In this document: one piece after another, positions 37,036 through 46,100 of the stretch
Layout of the letters: each line of letters opens with the position of its first letter
How positions within the stretch are numbered: the first letter of the stretch is position 1
Assembly (NCBI RefSeq): GCF_001465545.3
Contig: NZ_CP013480.3
Coordinates: 2,604,001 to 2,668,000 of the forward strand
Reading direction: 5' to 3'
Length of the DNA: 64,000 bases
DNA from: Pandoraea norimbergensis
GTDB lineage: Bacteria > Pseudomonadota > Gammaproteobacteria > Burkholderiales > Burkholderiaceae
Made by a program: the position numbers and the translations under genes
Notes under the pieces: generated by a model
Seen by the model: the letters and a program-made list of their open reading frames with translations, nothing else
Database searches by the model: none
Told to the model about the DNA's origin: nothing

Positions 37036-38139
37036 ATGAAAAAAAGAAGTATCGCGGCTGGCGCTCTGCTCACATTCAGCGGGTATGCGGCGGCGCAGAG
37101 TCAGGTGACGATCTACGGGATTCTGGACAACGGTGTGAACTACACGACCAATCAGGGTGGATCACACAATGTTCAGGTGGCAGGCGGCGCGCTTAACGGC
37201 AACCGATGGGGGCTGCGTGGCACGGAGGATCTGGGCGGCGGGCTGCAAGCCATCTTCCGTCTGGAGAACGGGTTCGACATCACTAACGGCAAGCTCGCCA
37301 ACAACAGTCGGGAGTTCGGACGGCAGGCGTTCGTCGGGCTGTCGGGTGACTTCGGCTCGGTCACGATCGGCCGCCACTACGATTCGCTGGGCACTTTCCT
37401 CGGGCCGCTGGCATCGAGCAACAAGCTGGTCGGCTTCATGAGCTCTCACCCGGGCGATGCCGATAACGTCGATTCGACCGCGCGAGTCAACAACTCGGTG
37501 CGCTTTAACAGTGCGGACTACAAGGGCTTCACGTTCGGTGGCGTGTACAGCTTCGGGGGTGTCGCGGGGTCTTACCGGACGAATCAGATCTACAGCTTGG
37601 GGGCCAGCTATCTGCGCGGGCCGCTGCATCTGGGCTTCGGCTACCTGAATGCGCAGAACCCGCTCACATCGATGTACGACGGCAGCATGACGAGCCCGGT
37701 GACCAGTGGCTATTCGAACGCGAAGTCGTTGCAGGTCATCGGCGCCGGCGGCTCGTACCAGTTGGGACCGGTCAAGTTGGGACTGCTCTACACGAACACG
37801 CAGTTCAAGGACGTCAGCTTTACGAGCACAACGCCGTTCAGAGGCACGGCGAAGATGAACAACTACGAGCTGAACGCCCAGTACACGTGGTCGCCCGCCG
37901 TGGTGATCTCCGGCGCCTACACGTACACGCGTGCGGAGAATGCACGGTATCAGCAACTGAGTGCTGTGTACGACTACTTCCTGTCGAAACGCACCGACGT
38001 CTACGCCCTTGCGATTTATCAGCGCGCGACCGGCCGCGATTCGACGGCCGGGCCTGCGGTTGCGCAAATCTATGGCGTGGCAGCGTCGTCGAGCAATGGG
38101 CAGGGGCTGCTGCGGGTCGGTGTGCGTCACCGTTTCTGA
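37036..38139 (+). CDS. Outer-membrane general porin (Burkholderia-type trimeric)
   Basis: 367 residues: signal peptide (MKKRSIAAGALLTFSGYAAA), then QSQVTIYGILDNGVNYTTN, the usual opening of betaproteobacterial porins. GGLQAIFRLENGFD and GRQAFVGLSGDFGSVTIGR follow, and the protein ends in RVGVRHRF with the terminal Phe. It lets small hydrophilic solutes cross the outer membrane. It follows the transporter genes and may supply their substrate, but has its own upstream gap. Confidence 0.93.
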   Translation: MKKRSIAAGALLTFSGYAAAQSQVTIYGILDNGVNYTTNQGGSHNVQVAGGALNGNRWGLRGTEDLGGGLQAIFRLENGFDITNGKLANNSREFGRQAFVGLSGDFGSVTIGRHYDSLGTFLGPLASSNKLVGFMSSHPGDADNVDSTARVNNSVRFNSADYKGFTFGGVYSFGGVAGSYRTNQIYSLGASYLRGPLHLGFGYLNAQNPLTSMYDGSMTSPVTSGYSNAKSLQVIGAGGSYQLGPVKLGLLYTNTQFKDVSFTSTTPFRGTAKMNNYELNAQYTWSPAVVISGAYTYTRAENARYQQLSAVYDYFLSKRTDVYALAIYQRATGRDSTAGPAVAQIYGVAASSSNGQGLLRVGVRHRF

Positions 38140-38157
38140 GTCTGCGGGTGACTTGTG

Positions 38158-38192
38158 GCGGCACCTTTGACCCTTGAGCTCACAGGTGCCGC
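38158..38192. terminator. Hairpin between convergent porin and RidA genes
   Basis: GCGGCACCT (38158-38166) pairs with AGGTGCCGC (38184-38192) with a 17-base loop between. No clear U-run, so termination strength is uncertain. Confidence 0.5.
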
Positions 38193-38203
38193 TTGCGGGG
38201 CGG

Positions 38204-38599
38204 TCAAGCTGCCGGCAGTTTCGCGATCACCTTGATCTCGAACTGGAAGCCGTACAGCCACGTCACGCCCACGGCGGTCAGTGTCGGATGGGGCGCTTCG
38301 CCCCAGTACTCGGGCACGATTTTCCACACGCGCTCGAACGTCGCTGCCGGGTCGACCATGAACACCGTGACGTCGACCACGTCGTCGAAGGTGCAGTCGG
38401 CCGCTTTCAAGATGGCGTTGAGATTATCGAAAGCCCGGCGCACTTGAGTCTCAAGGTCGGGCTCCGGCGACCCGTCTTCCCGGCTGCCGACTTGTCCGGA
38501 GACGAACAGGAAGCCGTCGGCGCGAATCGCCGGGGAGTAGCGGTTACGGTCATACAGGGCCTGACGGCCGGCAGGAAATACCACGTCGCGAATCGTCAT
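38204..38599 (-). CDS. RidA-family (YjgF/UK114) enamine/imine deaminase-like protein
   Basis: 131 residues. AIRADGFLFVSGQVG, DLETQVRRAFDNLNAILKAA and the F-x-V-D/TVFMVD segment mark the RidA family, whose members hydrolyse reactive enamines or imines or act in catabolism. The usual RidA Arg near the C-terminus (R-x-E-I-E) is not seen; the end reads FQFEIKVIAKLPAA, so this is a Rid subgroup rather than a canonical RidA. It is divergent from a LysR gene. Confidence 0.85.
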   Translation of the reverse strand: MTIRDVVFPAGRQALYDRNRYSPAIRADGFLFVSGQVGSREDGSPEPDLETQVRRAFDNLNAILKAADCTFDDVVDVTVFMVDPAATFERVWKIVPEYWGEAPHPTLTAVGVTWLYGFQFEIKVIAKLPAA

Positions 38600-38699
38600 T
38601 CATCCACTCCATCGATGGGCCGCAGTCGGCCCGGGTTATGCGATGAAGGCACTCTAAGCGGGCGCGCGAACGCGATAAACGGGCAACTGCATCCTTCAC

Positions 38700-38718
38700 T
38701 GTTTGTAAAATGCAAACA
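38700..38718. promoter_or_regulatory. LysR-type inverted repeat
   Basis: TGTTTG-N7-CAAACA, a 6-7-6 palindrome of T-N11-A type, between the divergent RidA (38599) and LysR (38765) genes. Likely binding site of the LysR regulator. Confidence 0.55.
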
Positions 38719-38764
38719 ATCGCAAGCCCCGAATATCTCGATCCCGATCTGTCAGGAGGCGCCT

Positions 38765-39694
38765 TTGGACCGATTCGACGCCATGCAGGCGTTTGTGCGC
38801 GTGGTGGAGGCAGGCAGTTTCACCAAGGCTGCCGAGACGCTGCACATGAGCAAGACCAGCGTGACGCAACTGGTTCAGCAACTGGAAGCGCGGTTGCGCG
38901 TGAAGCTGCTCAACCGGACCACGCGCAAGGTCAACGTCACCGCCGACGGCGCGGCCTACTACGACCGTGTGGTGCGGCTTCTCGCGGATATGGACGACGC
39001 GGAGACCAGTCTGTCCGATGCCTCGACCCTGCCACGCGGACGTTTGCGCGTCGACGTGCCGAGCCCCTTCGCCAGCCTGATTCTGATGCCCGCGTTGCCG
39101 GCGTTTTATGCGCGCTACCCCGACATTCAACTCGATATGGGTGTGAGCGACCGGATGGTCGATCTGATCGGGGAGAACGTCGATTGTGTCGTGCGCGGTG
39201 GCGAACTGACCGACCAGTCGTTGATGGCGCGCCACGTCGGGGACTTGCGGCTTGGCGTGTACGCCGCACCGGACTATGTGGCCCGCGCCGGTGCGCCGTC
39301 TCACCCGGGCGATCTGGAAGACTCGCATCACAGGATCGTCGGTTTCCGCTGGTCGCGCATCGGCAAACCGCTGCCTTATGCCATGCACCGAGGTGCCGAG
39401 CAGGTCAATGTGCACGGCAAATACGCGCTGGCGGTGGATGACGGCAATGCCTATCTGGCTGCGGGATTGGCGGGCATGGGGGTGTTGTGGCTGCCGGAAT
39501 ATATGGCCAGGGATGCGGTCGCGCGAGGGGCGCTGGCGCCCCTTTTCGAGGACTGGACGTTGGACGCCATGCCGATGTACGTGGCGTTTGCTCCCAATCG
39601 TCACGTCAGCGCCAAGCTTCGGGTGTTCATCGACTGGATCGTCGAGGTAATGGAGACCCACGGACTGGCGCCGGTCAGGGCGGTGCGAGTTTGA
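38765..39694 (+). CDS. LysR-family regulator
   Basis: 309 residues. The start is a TTG at 38765 with AGGAGG five bases upstream (38754-38759); this gives MDRFDAMQAFVRVVEAGSF, the canonical LysR beginning. A longer ATG reading has no such signal. The effector domain (RLRVDVPSPFASLILMPALP) belongs to the common CrgA/AaeR-like group. It probably controls the divergent RidA gene through the palindrome at 38700-38718. Confidence 0.87.
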   Translation: MDRFDAMQAFVRVVEAGSFTKAAETLHMSKTSVTQLVQQLEARLRVKLLNRTTRKVNVTADGAAYYDRVVRLLADMDDAETSLSDASTLPRGRLRVDVPSPFASLILMPALPAFYARYPDIQLDMGVSDRMVDLIGENVDCVVRGGELTDQSLMARHVGDLRLGVYAAPDYVARAGAPSHPGDLEDSHHRIVGFRWSRIGKPLPYAMHRGAEQVNVHGKYALAVDDGNAYLAAGLAGMGVLWLPEYMARDAVARGALAPLFEDWTLDAMPMYVAFAPNRHVSAKLRVFIDWIVEVMETHGLAPVRAVRV

Positions 39695-39744
39695 CGACTT
39701 CACCCCCCGAAATATGGATGTTTGCACCGTAACCGGCTGTTTTC

Positions 39745-39771
39745 TCAAGTTTTTTACGTTTGCGCCGTTGG
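39745..39771 (+). promoter_or_regulatory. Sigma-28 (FliA) flagellar-class promoter
   Basis: TCAAGTTT, 11-bp spacer, GCCGTTGG closely fits the FliA consensus TAAAGTTT-N11-GCCGATAA. It lies about 180 bases upstream of the chemotaxis receptor, as expected for a late flagellar gene. Confidence 0.65.
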
Positions 39772-39949
39772 AGCCCTTAGGGGCCTTTGCGGCCCTTTGA
39801 CCCGTCATGGCAGCGCGGCGACGAGGCCGTCTCCGGGCTAGCCCAGCCAACAATGACACGCGTGCGTTTGTCACGCATTTCGGGCAGCATGACGGGCGGC
39901 GGATTCCGGGGTCGGATACCGCCATTCCGAAAGAAAGGCGATAGCGCAA

Positions 39950-41584
39950 ATGTTGAAGAATTGGACGATTCGTTGGCGGTTACGGTTGGCGGTGGCGGGG
40001 CTCGCCACGCTGGTTGTGGTGGTAGGCGGCCTGACACTCGCGGGGTTGCGCGAGACGGTCGGCAGTCTGCGAGAGGTCTACAACAAGGAACTGGCCAGTA
40101 CACGGTTACTCGGCGAGGCGGAAATTCAGATTGGCCGCGCCCGCGCCGTGGTACTCAGAGCGCCGCAGGCCCCCACGGCCGATCTGAAGGCCGACGATAT
40201 CAAGAAGGGCACGACCTACTGGGGCGAATCGGAGAAGGCATGGCAAGCCTATCTGGCGCTGCCGGCCGACGCTGACGAGCAACGGTTGGCCGCGCAGGTG
40301 ACCAGCGCCCGGCAGGCGTTGAAAGAAGCGTTCACGTTGGTGCAGAACGGCATCTCGGCCGGTCAGACCGATGTGTATTACGAGCAGGCGGCGGTACTCG
40401 GCAAGCGCTATACGTCGTACGTGAACGCCAATGAGTCGCTCAAGCAACTCTACGACGCGCGTGCAAAGACGAGCTTCGAATCGGCCGAGTCGGCCTACGA
40501 CCGCCAACTGGTGCTGACGCTGTGCGCCATCGGTTTCGCGATCATCGCCGCATTCCTGACGGCGCGTGCCTTGAATCGGGCGATCACGCGACCGCTCGAC
40601 GATGTGCTGGAACACTTTCAGGAAATCGCAGACGGCAATCTGCGCCGGGCGGTGCAAATCACGTCGACCGACGAGATGGGGCGGCTGCTTGAGGCGCTTG
40701 CCGCCATGAAGGCACAACTGGGCGATACGGTCGCGCGGGTGCGCAAGAGTGGCGAGGCGATTGCGGCCAGCGCTCGCGAGATCGCGGCGGGCAATCTCGA
40801 TCTGTCGTCGCGCACGGAGCAGCAGGCCGCGTCGCTCGAAGAGACGGCCGCGAGCATGGAGCAACTCACCGGCACCGTGCGCCAGAACATGGAACACGCG
40901 CATCAGGCGAATCAGTTGGCGCGTCAGGCGAGCGAGCAGACGAGCGCGGGTGACAGCGCGATGGCGCAGGTGACCGACACGATGCGCCAGATCGACGCCG
41001 GCTCGGCCAAGATACGGGAAATCATCGCGCTGATCGACGGCATTGCCTTCCAGACGAATATCCTCGCGCTCAATGCCGCGGTGGAAGCGGCGCGGGCAGG
41101 TGAGCAGGGCCGGGGGTTCGCGGTGGTGGCTAACGAGGTGCGCACGTTGGCGCAGCGCTCAGCAAGCGCGGCACGCGATATCAAGACGTTGATCGAAACG
41201 TCGGCCGAACGCTCCGCCGCAGGCAGCCGCATCGTCGGCGAGGCGGGGGCCGCGATGCAGGAGATCGCCGGCAGCGTTCGCCGGGTGACCGACATCATGG
41301 CGGAGATTTCGGCGGCGTCGGAAGAGCAGACGACGGGGATCGATCAGGTGGCACGTGCGGTGACGCAGATGGACGAGGTCACGCAGCAGAACGCCGCGCT
41401 GGTCGAGCAGGCATCGGCGGCCGCGCAATCGCTTGCGGAACAGGCGGAATCGCTAAAGCAGGCCGTGGCCGTGTTCCAGTTGGCGCAGTCAGACGAGCCG
41501 CACATGGGCCACTTCGATTCGCTGGGGCAAGGCGGCGCGAGTGCTGCTGCGGCGCGCGGGCGGTTGCATTCGGTGGTTTCTTGA
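39950..41584 (+). CDS. Methyl-accepting chemotaxis protein
   Basis: 544 residues. Membrane helix 1 (about 12-34), a four-helix-bundle ligand domain (about 35-185), membrane helix 2 (about 187-208), HAMP domain ([19 protein letters not shown]) and the signalling coiled coil, whose hairpin tip reads [30 protein letters not shown] (in parts). It senses an attractant or repellent in the periplasm and drives CheA. There is no C-terminal NWETF-type pentapeptide for CheR/CheB docking. A sigma-28-like promoter stands upstream. Confidence 0.92.
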   Translation: MLKNWTIRWRLRLAVAGLATLVVVVGGLTLAGLRETVGSLREVYNKELASTRLLGEAEIQIGRARAVVLRAPQAPTADLKADDIKKGTTYWGESEKAWQAYLALPADADEQRLAAQVTSARQALKEAFTLVQNGISAGQTDVYYEQAAVLGKRYTSYVNANESLKQLYDARAKTSFESAESAYDRQLVLTLCAIGFAIIAAFLTARALNRAITRPLDDVLEHFQEIADGNLRRAVQITSTDEMGRLLEALAAMKAQLGDTVARVRKSGEAIAASAREIAAGNLDLSSRTEQQAASLEETAASMEQLTGTVRQNMEHAHQANQLARQASEQTSAGDSAMAQVTDTMRQIDAGSAKIREIIALIDGIAFQTNILALNAAVEAARAGEQGRGFAVVANEVRTLAQRSASAARDIKTLIETSAERSAAGSRIVGEAGAAMQEIAGSVRRVTDIMAEISAASEEQTTGIDQVARAVTQMDEVTQQNAALVEQASAAAQSLAEQAESLKQAVAVFQLAQSDEPHMGHFDSLGQGGASAAAARGRLHSVVS

Positions 41585-41645
41585 GTTGACGCGGGGGTGA
41601 TGGGGCTCGGCACGTGTGCATGATCCCCGTTACCCTCGTCATCCC

Positions 41646-43853
41646 CTAGGCACGGTTCAAATTCCACTCCCCCCAGCCGCTAGTTCGCCCGACGTTGAAC
41701 GTGGTGCCGAACTCAGACGCGGGCATCGGTTTTCCGAACAAATAGCCCTGTCCCTCATCGCAGCCAAGTTGGCGCAAGTTATCTCGTTGCTCCACTGTCT
41801 CAACACCTTCCGCCGTCGTTCTCAGATCGAAGCTTCGCGTCATGTCCACGAGCGCGCGCACAACTGACGCGTCTCGTTCCGACTCGACCATCGCCTGCAC
41901 AAACGAGCGGTCGATCTTGATGCGGCTGAGCGGATAGCGCCTCAAGAGGCTGATCGACGCGTAGCCGGTGCCGAAATCGTCAAACGCAATGCCGACGCCA
42001 TAGTCGCGCAAACGTTGCAACGCATCGAGGACCACATCGTCGTCGAGCACGATACTTTCGGTCACTTCGAGTTCGAGTGCCTGCGGTGGCAGACCATGCC
42101 GGTTGAGCACCGCGATCACTTCATCCACGACGCTCCCGATGCGGAACTGCAAACCGAACAGATTCACGCCGATCCGGAAGGCCGGCGCACCGTGGCGGCG
42201 CCAGAACGCGGCTTGCGCGCAAGCTTCGTCAAGCACCCACGCACCCACGGCCGCCGCGAGCGGCCCGCGTTCCAGCGCAGGAAGAAACGCCGCAGGGGAC
42301 AGCAATCCGCGCTGTGGATGCCGCCAGCGGATGAGCGCTTCCGCGCCGGTCAGCGACCCATCGGCAAAGTCCACCTGCGGCTGATAGAACAACACGAACT
42401 CACCGTCGTTGACGGCACGGTGCAACTCGATGTTGTACACACGGCGCTCGACCGCTTCCATGCGCAATGATTCGACGAACACGAACACCTGACCCGGCCC
42501 GTGATGTTTCGCTCTCGACAGTGCGAGATCCGCGTTGCTGATCAGGCTAAGCGCCTCGTGCGCGTGCTGCGGCGAGACGGCGATGCCACAACATGCGGTC
42601 ACGCGAACGTCGAAGCCGCCGATGACCATCGGTTCGGCAATGGCCGCCGCTGCTGCGTCTGCAAAGAGACGTGCGTCTGCCGTCTTCGTCACGCCCGGCA
42701 GCAAAAGGGCGAACTCGTCTGCGCCGATGCGCGCGACGGTGTCGTCGGGGCGAGCCAGCGCCGTAAGACGTCGAGAGACTTCGCAAAGAATGCCGTCACC
42801 GACCTCGTGCCCCAAGGTGTCGTTGACGTCCTTGAATCCGTCGAGATCGATAATCACCACCGCCGCGCCGGTCATGGACGCTGACGTGATTTCCGTATTT
42901 CGATAGAAGGTTGCGCGATTCGCTACGCCGGTGAGCACGTCGGTGCTGGCCAGTCGCTTGAGTGCATCCTTCTCGTCGCGCAGTGCACTCAGATCATGCA
43001 CATGCGCGTTGAACGTCAGTGCGCCGTTTTCGTGCCAGCAGAACAGCGATGCGCTCAACAGAAACTCGGCACCGTCTTTTCGGAGCCCATACACCACGGA
43101 CGGCATTGTGATGCCGTCGACCGACCCTGCTGCCACAACTTGTGCAATTCGATCGCGTAATGAGGGCCGGCCGTGTTCGGGTACGAGCGTCTCGAGCGTA
43201 AGGCCGGGGCCATCGGCGACGTCGTAGCCATACAGGGTGGCCGCCGCCAGATTCCACTCGAGAATCTTGCCGCTTTCGTCAAAACGGATCATCGCCGTCG
43301 GCGAACGGCGCTCGGGTTCCGCGAAAGTCCGCCGGTCGCGTTCGACGAAGAGTTCGACGCGCCGCAACTCCAGCCGGTCGGACGCCATCCTCGCCAGTTC
43401 GCGCAGGCGTTCGCCGTCAACGGCGGAGAAATGGTGATTCGGTTTGGTGTCGATGACGCACAAGGCGCCAAGCGCATGCCCGCCGACCGACATAAGCGGC
43501 ACGCCCGCATAGAAGCGCACTTGCGATGGCCCGGTGACGAGCGGGTTGTCGTGGAAGCGGTCGTCGCGGCTTGCGTCGGGCACGACCAGCACGGCGTCCT
43601 GAAGGATGGCATGGGCGCAGAACGAGGCATCGCGGCTCATGTCGACGTCGCCGCCTGCAAACCCGGCCGCGGCGGCAAAGAACACGTGATCGTTGCCGAC
43701 CATGTTGACCGCCGCCACCGGCACATCAAACATATGCGCGGCGATACGCACGACGACATCAAGGCTGGGCAGCGGACGGTCACTCCCCAGTCCGTATTCA
43801 GCCAACGCAGCGAGTCTCTCGGTTTCCATCGGCAATACAGGGGGACACTTCAT
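41646..43853 (-). CDS. GAF-PAS-GGDEF-EAL cyclic-di-GMP signalling protein
   Basis: 735 residues, GAGGAG upstream of the start at 43853. N-terminal GAF domain (about 25-160), PAS domain (about 190-300), GGDEF domain with the active-site loop changed to GADEF (IGADEFALLLPG), then an EAL domain with intact catalytic motifs EALIRWRHP, DDFGTGYAS, IKIDRSFV and EGVET. I read it as a phosphodiesterase breaking down c-di-GMP, with the altered GGDEF domain possibly sensing GTP or inactive. No membrane segments, so it is cytoplasmic. Confidence 0.9.
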   Translation of the reverse strand: MKCPPVLPMETERLAALAEYGLGSDRPLPSLDVVVRIAAHMFDVPVAAVNMVGNDHVFFAAAAGFAGGDVDMSRDASFCAHAILQDAVLVVPDASRDDRFHDNPLVTGPSQVRFYAGVPLMSVGGHALGALCVIDTKPNHHFSAVDGERLRELARMASDRLELRRVELFVERDRRTFAEPERRSPTAMIRFDESGKILEWNLAAATLYGYDVADGPGLTLETLVPEHGRPSLRDRIAQVVAAGSVDGITMPSVVYGLRKDGAEFLLSASLFCWHENGALTFNAHVHDLSALRDEKDALKRLASTDVLTGVANRATFYRNTEITSASMTGAAVVIIDLDGFKDVNDTLGHEVGDGILCEVSRRLTALARPDDTVARIGADEFALLLPGVTKTADARLFADAAAAAIAEPMVIGGFDVRVTACCGIAVSPQHAHEALSLISNADLALSRAKHHGPGQVFVFVESLRMEAVERRVYNIELHRAVNDGEFVLFYQPQVDFADGSLTGAEALIRWRHPQRGLLSPAAFLPALERGPLAAAVGAWVLDEACAQAAFWRRHGAPAFRIGVNLFGLQFRIGSVVDEVIAVLNRHGLPPQALELEVTESIVLDDDVVLDALQRLRDYGVGIAFDDFGTGYASISLLRRYPLSRIKIDRSFVQAMVESERDASVVRALVDMTRSFDLRTTAEGVETVEQRDNLRQLGCDEGQGYLFGKPMPASEFGTTFNVGRTSGWGEWNLNRA

Positions 43854-44186
43854 CAGTGGTCTCCTCGCCTGAAAGCGGCTTTATCGACAAACCTCGGGCT
43901 GTATATGCATGCGTTCAGACACGAAACGTCCCGGTCTTAATGCCGGTGAGGTACGTTCGAGCAAAGGAAGCCCCGTTAATGATGCTTTTCGCTATATCGG
44001 CCGGAATAGCCGTTCGGCCGAAATCGGATAATTCGTTTCCGATTAGGCGGATTATAGTGCCAAGACAATTTCTTTTGCATCCGTGCTGATTCGGTATGCG
44101 AACCGTATTGCAATGCGATGTTGTGTAACCGCATTCCATACTGTCGTTTGAATCGTAATGATATTAATGATCAATATCAATGTGGC
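43854..44186. other. 333-base gene-free region with EAL-gene promoter and hairpins
   Basis: No coding gene is supported. Reading the minus strand, a perfect TATAAT (44056 down to 44051) is the best -10 for the GGDEF-EAL gene, with only a weak -35. Its leader would be about 190 bases and contains the stem TCGGCCG (43997-44003) / CGGCCGA (44015-44021). Nearer the isochorismatase-like stop, TGATATT (44159-44165) and AATATCA (44173-44179) form an AT-rich inverted repeat. I see no c-di-GMP riboswitch signature. Confidence 0.45.
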
Positions 44187-44756
44187 TTACGCAAGCCACG
44201 CTAAGGCATCGGGGAGCGACAGCACGTGAGTTCGCGATTCGAATGCGGTCGAGAACAGGTGTTCGTGCACGACTTGATCGGGATCGTAACAGCAGTCTTT
44301 CACGGTGAATAACCGGAAATCCGCATCGCTCGCATAGGCAATCGATGACAGCATCACCCCGGTCGAGGCGATGCCGGCCATGATCAACGTGTCGATCCCT
44401 CGCGCCGAGAGACGCACCTGTAGGTCGGTGCCGTGGAACACACTGGCACGATGCGCAATGATCAGCGGTTCATTAGCCTGCTGGCCCAGTTCCGGTGAAA
44501 TCCGATCCTCGACGAAAAGCCCCAATTGCTTGATGCCTTGCCCGTTCTTGTTTAACGGACTGACTTCCGGATAGCCGGGACTAAAGTGGATTTTGGCAAA
44601 ATAAAGCGCGACACCCTTTGCACGTGCAGCGTCACACAGCTTGCGCGTATTCGAGAGCAGCGTCGGTGCGACGGACGGGAATAACGCCAGAATATCGGTC
44701 TGATAATGCATGACCACTAGCGCGGTTTTCTCGGGAAGGATGTCCGGCATCGGCAT
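44187..44756 (-). CDS. Isochorismatase-fold protein with a degenerate catalytic triad
   Basis: 189 residues from ATG 44756. The fold is recognisable (TALVVMHYQTDI, FHGTDLQVRLSARGIDTLIMAGI, FRLFTVKDCC), but all three catalytic positions differ from the Asp-Lys-Cys triad: His17 replaces Asp, the usual Lys region reads AHRASVF, and the Cys position in IASTGVMLSS is Val134. Related Cys-less members with a TSGV motif are common and of unknown activity. It may bind a ligand or use another mechanism. Confidence 0.8.
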   Translation of the reverse strand: MPMPDILPEKTALVVMHYQTDILALFPSVAPTLLSNTRKLCDAARAKGVALYFAKIHFSPGYPEVSPLNKNGQGIKQLGLFVEDRISPELGQQANEPLIIAHRASVFHGTDLQVRLSARGIDTLIMAGIASTGVMLSSIAYASDADFRLFTVKDCCYDPDQVVHEHLFSTAFESRTHVLSLPDALAWLA

Positions 44757-44901
44757 AGTCGCGTTGGGCGCTTTGCATGCGCCTTGCAGGGAGTGATGCG
44801 CGACTCTATCACGCCGGGAATTGATTCGAAGGCAGGAACGGAATAGCAAAACGGGCGCCGAAGCGCCCGTCAGTATTTTCTATGCCGTCCGTATTGACCG
44901 T

Positions 44902-45519
44902 TCAGATCGAGAGGCGGCCCAGCCATTCGCGCACGTGGTCCGCGCGCTCGGCGCGCGGGTTGACCTCGGCGTCAGCAGGCGGCGAGCCAACGAACAGGAA
45001 CCCCAGAATCTTTTCATTCGGCTCGAAATCGAGCACCTGATGCAGGTCGGCGTCATAAGCATCGGGGCCGGTCGCCCAGAAGCCGCCATAGCCGAGAATG
45101 TGCAGCGCATTGAGCATGTTCATCGTCGCCGCGCCCACCGACAGCAGTTGCTCGCCTTCGGGCACGCTCGTTTGCGTCGACACGGACGCCGCGATCACGA
45201 TAATTGCCGGCGCGGCGAACGCCTTACGACGGCGTTGCTCGTGGGTCTCAGCAGGGGCGTCCGGATTGCGCTTGGCAGCGATCTCGACCAGTGCCTGACC
45301 CAGATCCTCACGCGCCTCGTCGCGCACGATGACAAAACGCCACGGACGCAGGCGGCCATGGTCGGGTGCGCGCAAGGCCGCATCGAAAACCAGATTCAGT
45401 TCCACATCGTTCGGTGCCGGTTCGACCAGCGGCCAGTGCGACTGGCGCGAGAGCAGGGCATCGAGCGCCAACTGACGCGATGCGGTAACCGGGGCGGCAA
45501 AATCGGTGGACGTACCCAT
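44902..45519 (-). CDS. Nitroreductase-family flavoprotein (YdjA-like)
   Basis: 205 residues from ATG 45519. The N-terminal FMN-binding segment reads ALDALLSRQSHWPLVEP and AALRAPDHGRLRPWRFV, typical of the YdjA group of small nitroreductases; GGFWATGPDAYD is in the C-terminal half. Such enzymes reduce nitroaromatics or quinones with NAD(P)H, or act in metal-ligand reduction. A Fur-box-like sequence lies 53 bases upstream. Confidence 0.87.
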   Translation of the reverse strand: MGTSTDFAAPVTASRQLALDALLSRQSHWPLVEPAPNDVELNLVFDAALRAPDHGRLRPWRFVIVRDEAREDLGQALVEIAAKRNPDAPAETHEQRRRKAFAAPAIIVIAASVSTQTSVPEGEQLLSVGAATMNMLNALHILGYGGFWATGPDAYDADLHQVLDFEPNEKILGFLFVGSPPADAEVNPRAERADHVREWLGRLSI

Positions 45520-45571
45520 CAAGAACTCTCCAGAAACAGATGAGCCATCATCCCCGATTCTTCGGCAAAAA

Positions 45572-45591
45572 GCAAAATGATTCTCATTTGC
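45572..45591. promoter_or_regulatory. Fur-box-like operator
   Basis: GCAAAATGATTCTCATTTGC: imperfect palindrome with the ATGATTCTCATTTGC core of proteobacterial Fur boxes. It lies between the divergent nitroreductase (45519) and AhpD-like (45695) genes. Confidence 0.6.
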
Positions 45592-45694
45592 GATTATGTC
45601 TTGCGTTTATGGCAAGAACGGCTGGGGGGCGTTGTGTCAGCGCAAAAGCTTGTAATCTAGCGCTTTGCCCAGCCTCCAACTGAAAGGCCTATCC

Positions 45695-46096
45695 ATGAGC
45701 CAAGCCCCTGTCGAGCACGCCAACGCCACGCCGGAAGTCAAGGCGGTCTTTGAAGACATCATGACGACGCGTGGTGTCCCTGACGTCAACAACTTCTGGA
45801 AATTCATCGCTCAACACCCGCCCACGCTGGCCCGCACGTGGGACAGCATCAAGGATGTGATGGCACCGGGGGCGCTCGACCCGCTGATCAAGGAATTGAT
45901 CTACGTTGCGGTGAGCGTGACGAACAACTGCGGGTACTGCGTCGCCAGCCATACCGCCGCCGCCCGGCGCGCGGGCATGACGGACGAAATGTTCGGCGAG
46001 TTGCTGGCGGTGGTGGGCATGGCCAACGAGACCAATCGGTTGGCGGTCGGCTACCGGGTGCCCATCGACCCGGCCTTCGAGCTGCCAGCCAAGTAA
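45695..46096 (+). CDS. AhpD-like / carboxymuconolactone decarboxylase-family protein
   Basis: 133 residues from ATG 45695. The AhpD-type redox motif C79-G-Y-C82 with His86 (NNCGYCVASHTAA) identifies a thiol peroxidase-related member of the CMD family, usually part of oxidative-stress defence. Single-domain, cytoplasmic. It converges on the OYE-type oxidoreductase gene with 4 bases between stops. Confidence 0.87.
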   Translation: MSQAPVEHANATPEVKAVFEDIMTTRGVPDVNNFWKFIAQHPPTLARTWDSIKDVMAPGALDPLIKELIYVAVSVTNNCGYCVASHTAAARRAGMTDEMFGELLAVVGMANETNRLAVGYRVPIDPAFELPAK

Positions 46097-46100
46097 CGCG

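Noticed and set aside
41646..41660. GGTTCAAATTCC, resembling the T-arm of a tRNA
   Set aside because: No acceptor stem or anticodon arm around it; it is the end of the GGDEF-EAL gene read on the other strand.
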